Assembly: GCF_031583595.1 (NCBI RefSeq)
Contig: NZ_CP134145.1
Location: 1,550,001 to 1,614,000, forward strand
Reading direction: 5' to 3'
Origin: Thalassotalea psychrophila
GTDB taxonomy: Bacteria; Pseudomonadota; Gammaproteobacteria; Enterobacterales; Alteromonadaceae
DNA length: 64,000 nt
A program made the translations under genes and the position numbers. Below are positions 62,082 to 64,000 of the stretch, piece after piece. The notes under the pieces were generated by a model. It was not told the DNA's origin, ran no database searches, and worked only from the letters and a program-made list of their open reading frames with translations. Within the stretch, counting starts at the first letter, position 1. Each line of letters starts with the position of its first letter.

Positions 62082-63941
62082 ATGAAATTTTTATCCATAC
62101 CATTCATCATCTATTGCTTTTTACAACTAGCTATTTCAAATATTGCTAATGCCAATTCAGAGCTAGCAAAAGCACAAACATTAACTCAATTAAATAACAA
62201 TATTTCAAAACTCATGGGGGAAAGTACACTTCCTTCTTTGGCTTACACATTAGTCAAAAAGGAAAGTATTGAAGAAATAAAAACACTTGGCTTTGCTGAT
62301 TTAGACACACAAAAAAAAGCTAATAAAAACACCTTATACCGTATAGGCTCAGTATCCAAAATGTTCACCTCTATTGCGATATTAAAATTGATAGAACAAG
62401 GTCGATTACATCTAGACGATGAAATTAAGACCTTAGTTCCCGAAATTGAATTCTTTAACCCTTGGCATGACTCACATCCAATTAGAGTAGTTCATTTACT
62501 TGAACATACCACTGGCTGGGATGAGATCGCTTTAACTGAATATGCAAAAAAAAATAATCCTGAACAAACTTTAATTGAGAGTTTAAATTATTACCCTGAA
62601 TCTCGGACATCTCGTTGGCCTGCAGGAACACGATCATCATATTCAAACTCAGGCTCAGCTGTGGCAGCTTACATAATTGAAAAAATCACAGAAAAAAGCT
62701 TTGAATCTTATATTCAAGAAACCATTTTTAATCCGCTTAAAATGCACAACACAACTTATTTATATAATGAGCAAGTGAAGCAGTTTGGTGCGACCTCTTA
62801 TATGAAAAATAAAGCACAAGCTTATAAACATCTTATATATCGCCCTGTAGGTTCGATAAATTCAACCATAGAAGATATGGCTAAGTTTACAAGAATGCTC
62901 CTAAATAATGGCAAACCAATATTAACAGCTGAATCTATCAAGCGTATGCGAAACAGTGAATCAACTAATACACAGGAAATTGCTAATGCATATGGATTAA
63001 ACAACATCCCTATTTTATTAAATAACTTCTTATATCACGGACATGATGGAGGTGTTAATGGTGCTTTAGCTGATCTTAGGTACTTACCTAGTGGCAATGC
63101 TGGATTTGTCATTTTAACTAATAGTTCAAACCCAAGTAAATTAAAACAAATTAGAGAGCAGATTGTCAGTTTTCAAACTCAGGGGTTGAATAAACCTGAA
63201 GTATTTTCTGAAGCAAACCAAAATAAAATATCAACACAACTTAGCGGATACTATTACACTGTAAACCCTAGATTTGAATTAGCACATTTTCTCAATAGGT
63301 TAGTGGCTGTTTATAAAGTAACTGCCACAGAGCAAGCATTATTATTCGGTGGCTTGATATTTAATTCTAAACCTAAAAAGTTTTTACCTGCTTCTGAAAC
63401 TTCATTTAAATCTATCGAGAATGGACTCGTGACTTTAGCGGTCGCTGATGATCCTATTGACGGACAAGTGATACATTACGGTGATAAAGTACTGAAAAGA
63501 ACTTCTGCTTTTGCAGTTTATAGCCAACTAGTTATTGGGATACTTTGGATATTAAGCATCATCTTATTTATTATTACTTTATTAATTAGTGGCATTAATA
63601 AAATTCGAAGAAAAAAACTATCAGAAATTCATAAAAAGCTAAGAACTTATCCATTATTAGCATCGTTTACAGCATTAGTGATGATCACAGTTCTTATACT
63701 AGGAATGCAAAACCCTTATCTAAACTTCGGAAAAATCGGTGTTTTTTCATTAATGCTAATGCTAGGGACTATTTGCTATGCCGTTTTTACATTGCTCGCC
63801 GTATATAACCTATTTAAAACTTCCCCTAATCAATTAAGTAAATTAACCTATAGCTACCATGCTGTTTGCTCTATTATTCACTTATGTACTTTTAGTTACT
63901 TGCTATATTTTGGCGTGATAGGTATTAGGGTTTGGGCGTAA
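62082..63941 (+). CDS. Beta-lactamase-related serine hydrolase with C-terminal membrane helices
   Basis: The 619-residue product has a signal peptide (about 1-24) and a class C beta-lactamase/PBP-type domain: SVSK (Ser90-Lys93), YSN (Tyr187-Asn189) and HDGG near residue 323. Four hydrophobic segments fill the last 130 residues, anchoring it in the membrane. Family members include D-aminopeptidases, esterases and carboxypeptidases; the substrate is unknown. ATG at 62082 with AGAGG is preferred over TTG at 62052. Likely controlled by the divergent membrane regulator. Confidence 0.88.
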   Translation: MKFLSIPFIIYCFLQLAISNIANANSELAKAQTLTQLNNNISKLMGESTLPSLAYTLVKKESIEEIKTLGFADLDTQKKANKNTLYRIGSVSKMFTSIAILKLIEQGRLHLDDEIKTLVPEIEFFNPWHDSHPIRVVHLLEHTTGWDEIALTEYAKKNNPEQTLIESLNYYPESRTSRWPAGTRSSYSNSGSAVAAYIIEKITEKSFESYIQETIFNPLKMHNTTYLYNEQVKQFGATSYMKNKAQAYKHLIYRPVGSINSTIEDMAKFTRMLLNNGKPILTAESIKRMRNSESTNTQEIANAYGLNNIPILLNNFLYHGHDGGVNGALADLRYLPSGNAGFVILTNSSNPSKLKQIREQIVSFQTQGLNKPEVFSEANQNKISTQLSGYYYTVNPRFELAHFLNRLVAVYKVTATEQALLFGGLIFNSKPKKFLPASETSFKSIENGLVTLAVADDPIDGQVIHYGDKVLKRTSAFAVYSQLVIGILWILSIILFIITLLISGINKIRRKKLSEIHKKLRTYPLLASFTALVMITVLILGMQNPYLNFGKIGVFSLMLMLGTICYAVFTLLAVYNLFKTSPNQLSKLTYSYHAVCSIIHLCTFSYLLYFGVIGIRVWA

Positions 63942-63957
63942 ATTAAGTATTTCAACG

Positions 63958-63988
63958 AAAAACCAGGCTCATAAATAGGCGTGGTTTT
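63958..63988 (+). terminator. Hairpin after serine hydrolase
   Basis: AAAACCA (63959-63965) pairs with TGGTTTT (63982-63988), with a partly paired interior. It is a plausible terminator at the window edge. Confidence 0.55.
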
Positions 63989-64000
63989 AATAATTAATCA

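Overview
The window is AT-rich bacterial chromosome. Gene content points to a marine gammaproteobacterium of the Alteromonadales, most like Colwelliaceae (Colwellia/Thalassotalea type). The signs are the divergent nhaB/fadR pair with dsbB next to nhaB, RNase T, RNase D, YcgL, a MltB-type transglycosylase, DUF3718, three TonB-dependent receptors and many secreted peptidases. The family-level assignment is inference. No integrase, transposase, prophage or CRISPR array is visible.

Region 1 (1-25 kb) is accessory and catabolic. After the end of a YtkA/FixH-like gene and a di-haem peroxidase come two DadA-type FAD oxidoreductases, three dedicated regulators (OruR-like AraC, a second AraC, Crp/Fnr), two paralogous TonB receptors, a GYD-like secreted protein, a D-aminoacylase-family lipoprotein, an M19 dipeptidase-family secreted protein and a TetR regulator. 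Together they look like an outer-membrane uptake, periplasmic hydrolysis and D-amino-acid oxidation system. Both hydrolases have lost canonical metal ligands, so their chemistry is open. The second receptor gene has a leader that would fold into three hairpins with near-identical seven-base loops at exact 27-base spacing. A further TonB receptor with a PepSY protein and a large sortilin-like Asp-box lipoprotein close the region.

Region 2 (25-30.5 kb) holds four identical tRNA-Val(UAC) genes behind a near-consensus promoter, followed by a 160-base tandem repeat carrying scrambled tRNA-Val pieces, then a 2Fe-2S ferredoxin, gltX and an SrmB-like helicase.

Region 3 (30.5-44 kb) has a second amidohydrolase plus AraC pair (the AraC is a paralogue of one in region 1), a hibernation factor, a VOC/DUF4250 pair, an M2 peptidase, a PsrA-like regulator with nagZ, an SLC13 carrier, dsbB, nhaB and fadR. 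PsrA-like and FadR-like genes both have operator-like inverted repeats at their own promoters.

Region 4 (44-59 kb) is mostly core: Grx4, 2-Cys peroxiredoxin, RNase T, M1 aminopeptidase, ATP-grasp protein, RNase D, YcgL, MltB-like, YcgN, TapT, a propeller protein, gamma carbonic anhydrase, a PilZ-ParA-RHH putative operon and RsuA. Two MITE-like elements of one family sit here with partial copies elsewhere.

Region 5 (59-64 kb) has a frameshifted four-helix membrane gene, a membrane-bound winged-helix regulator with a propeller sensor domain, and a divergent serine hydrolase whose promoter region carries three 11-base direct repeats.
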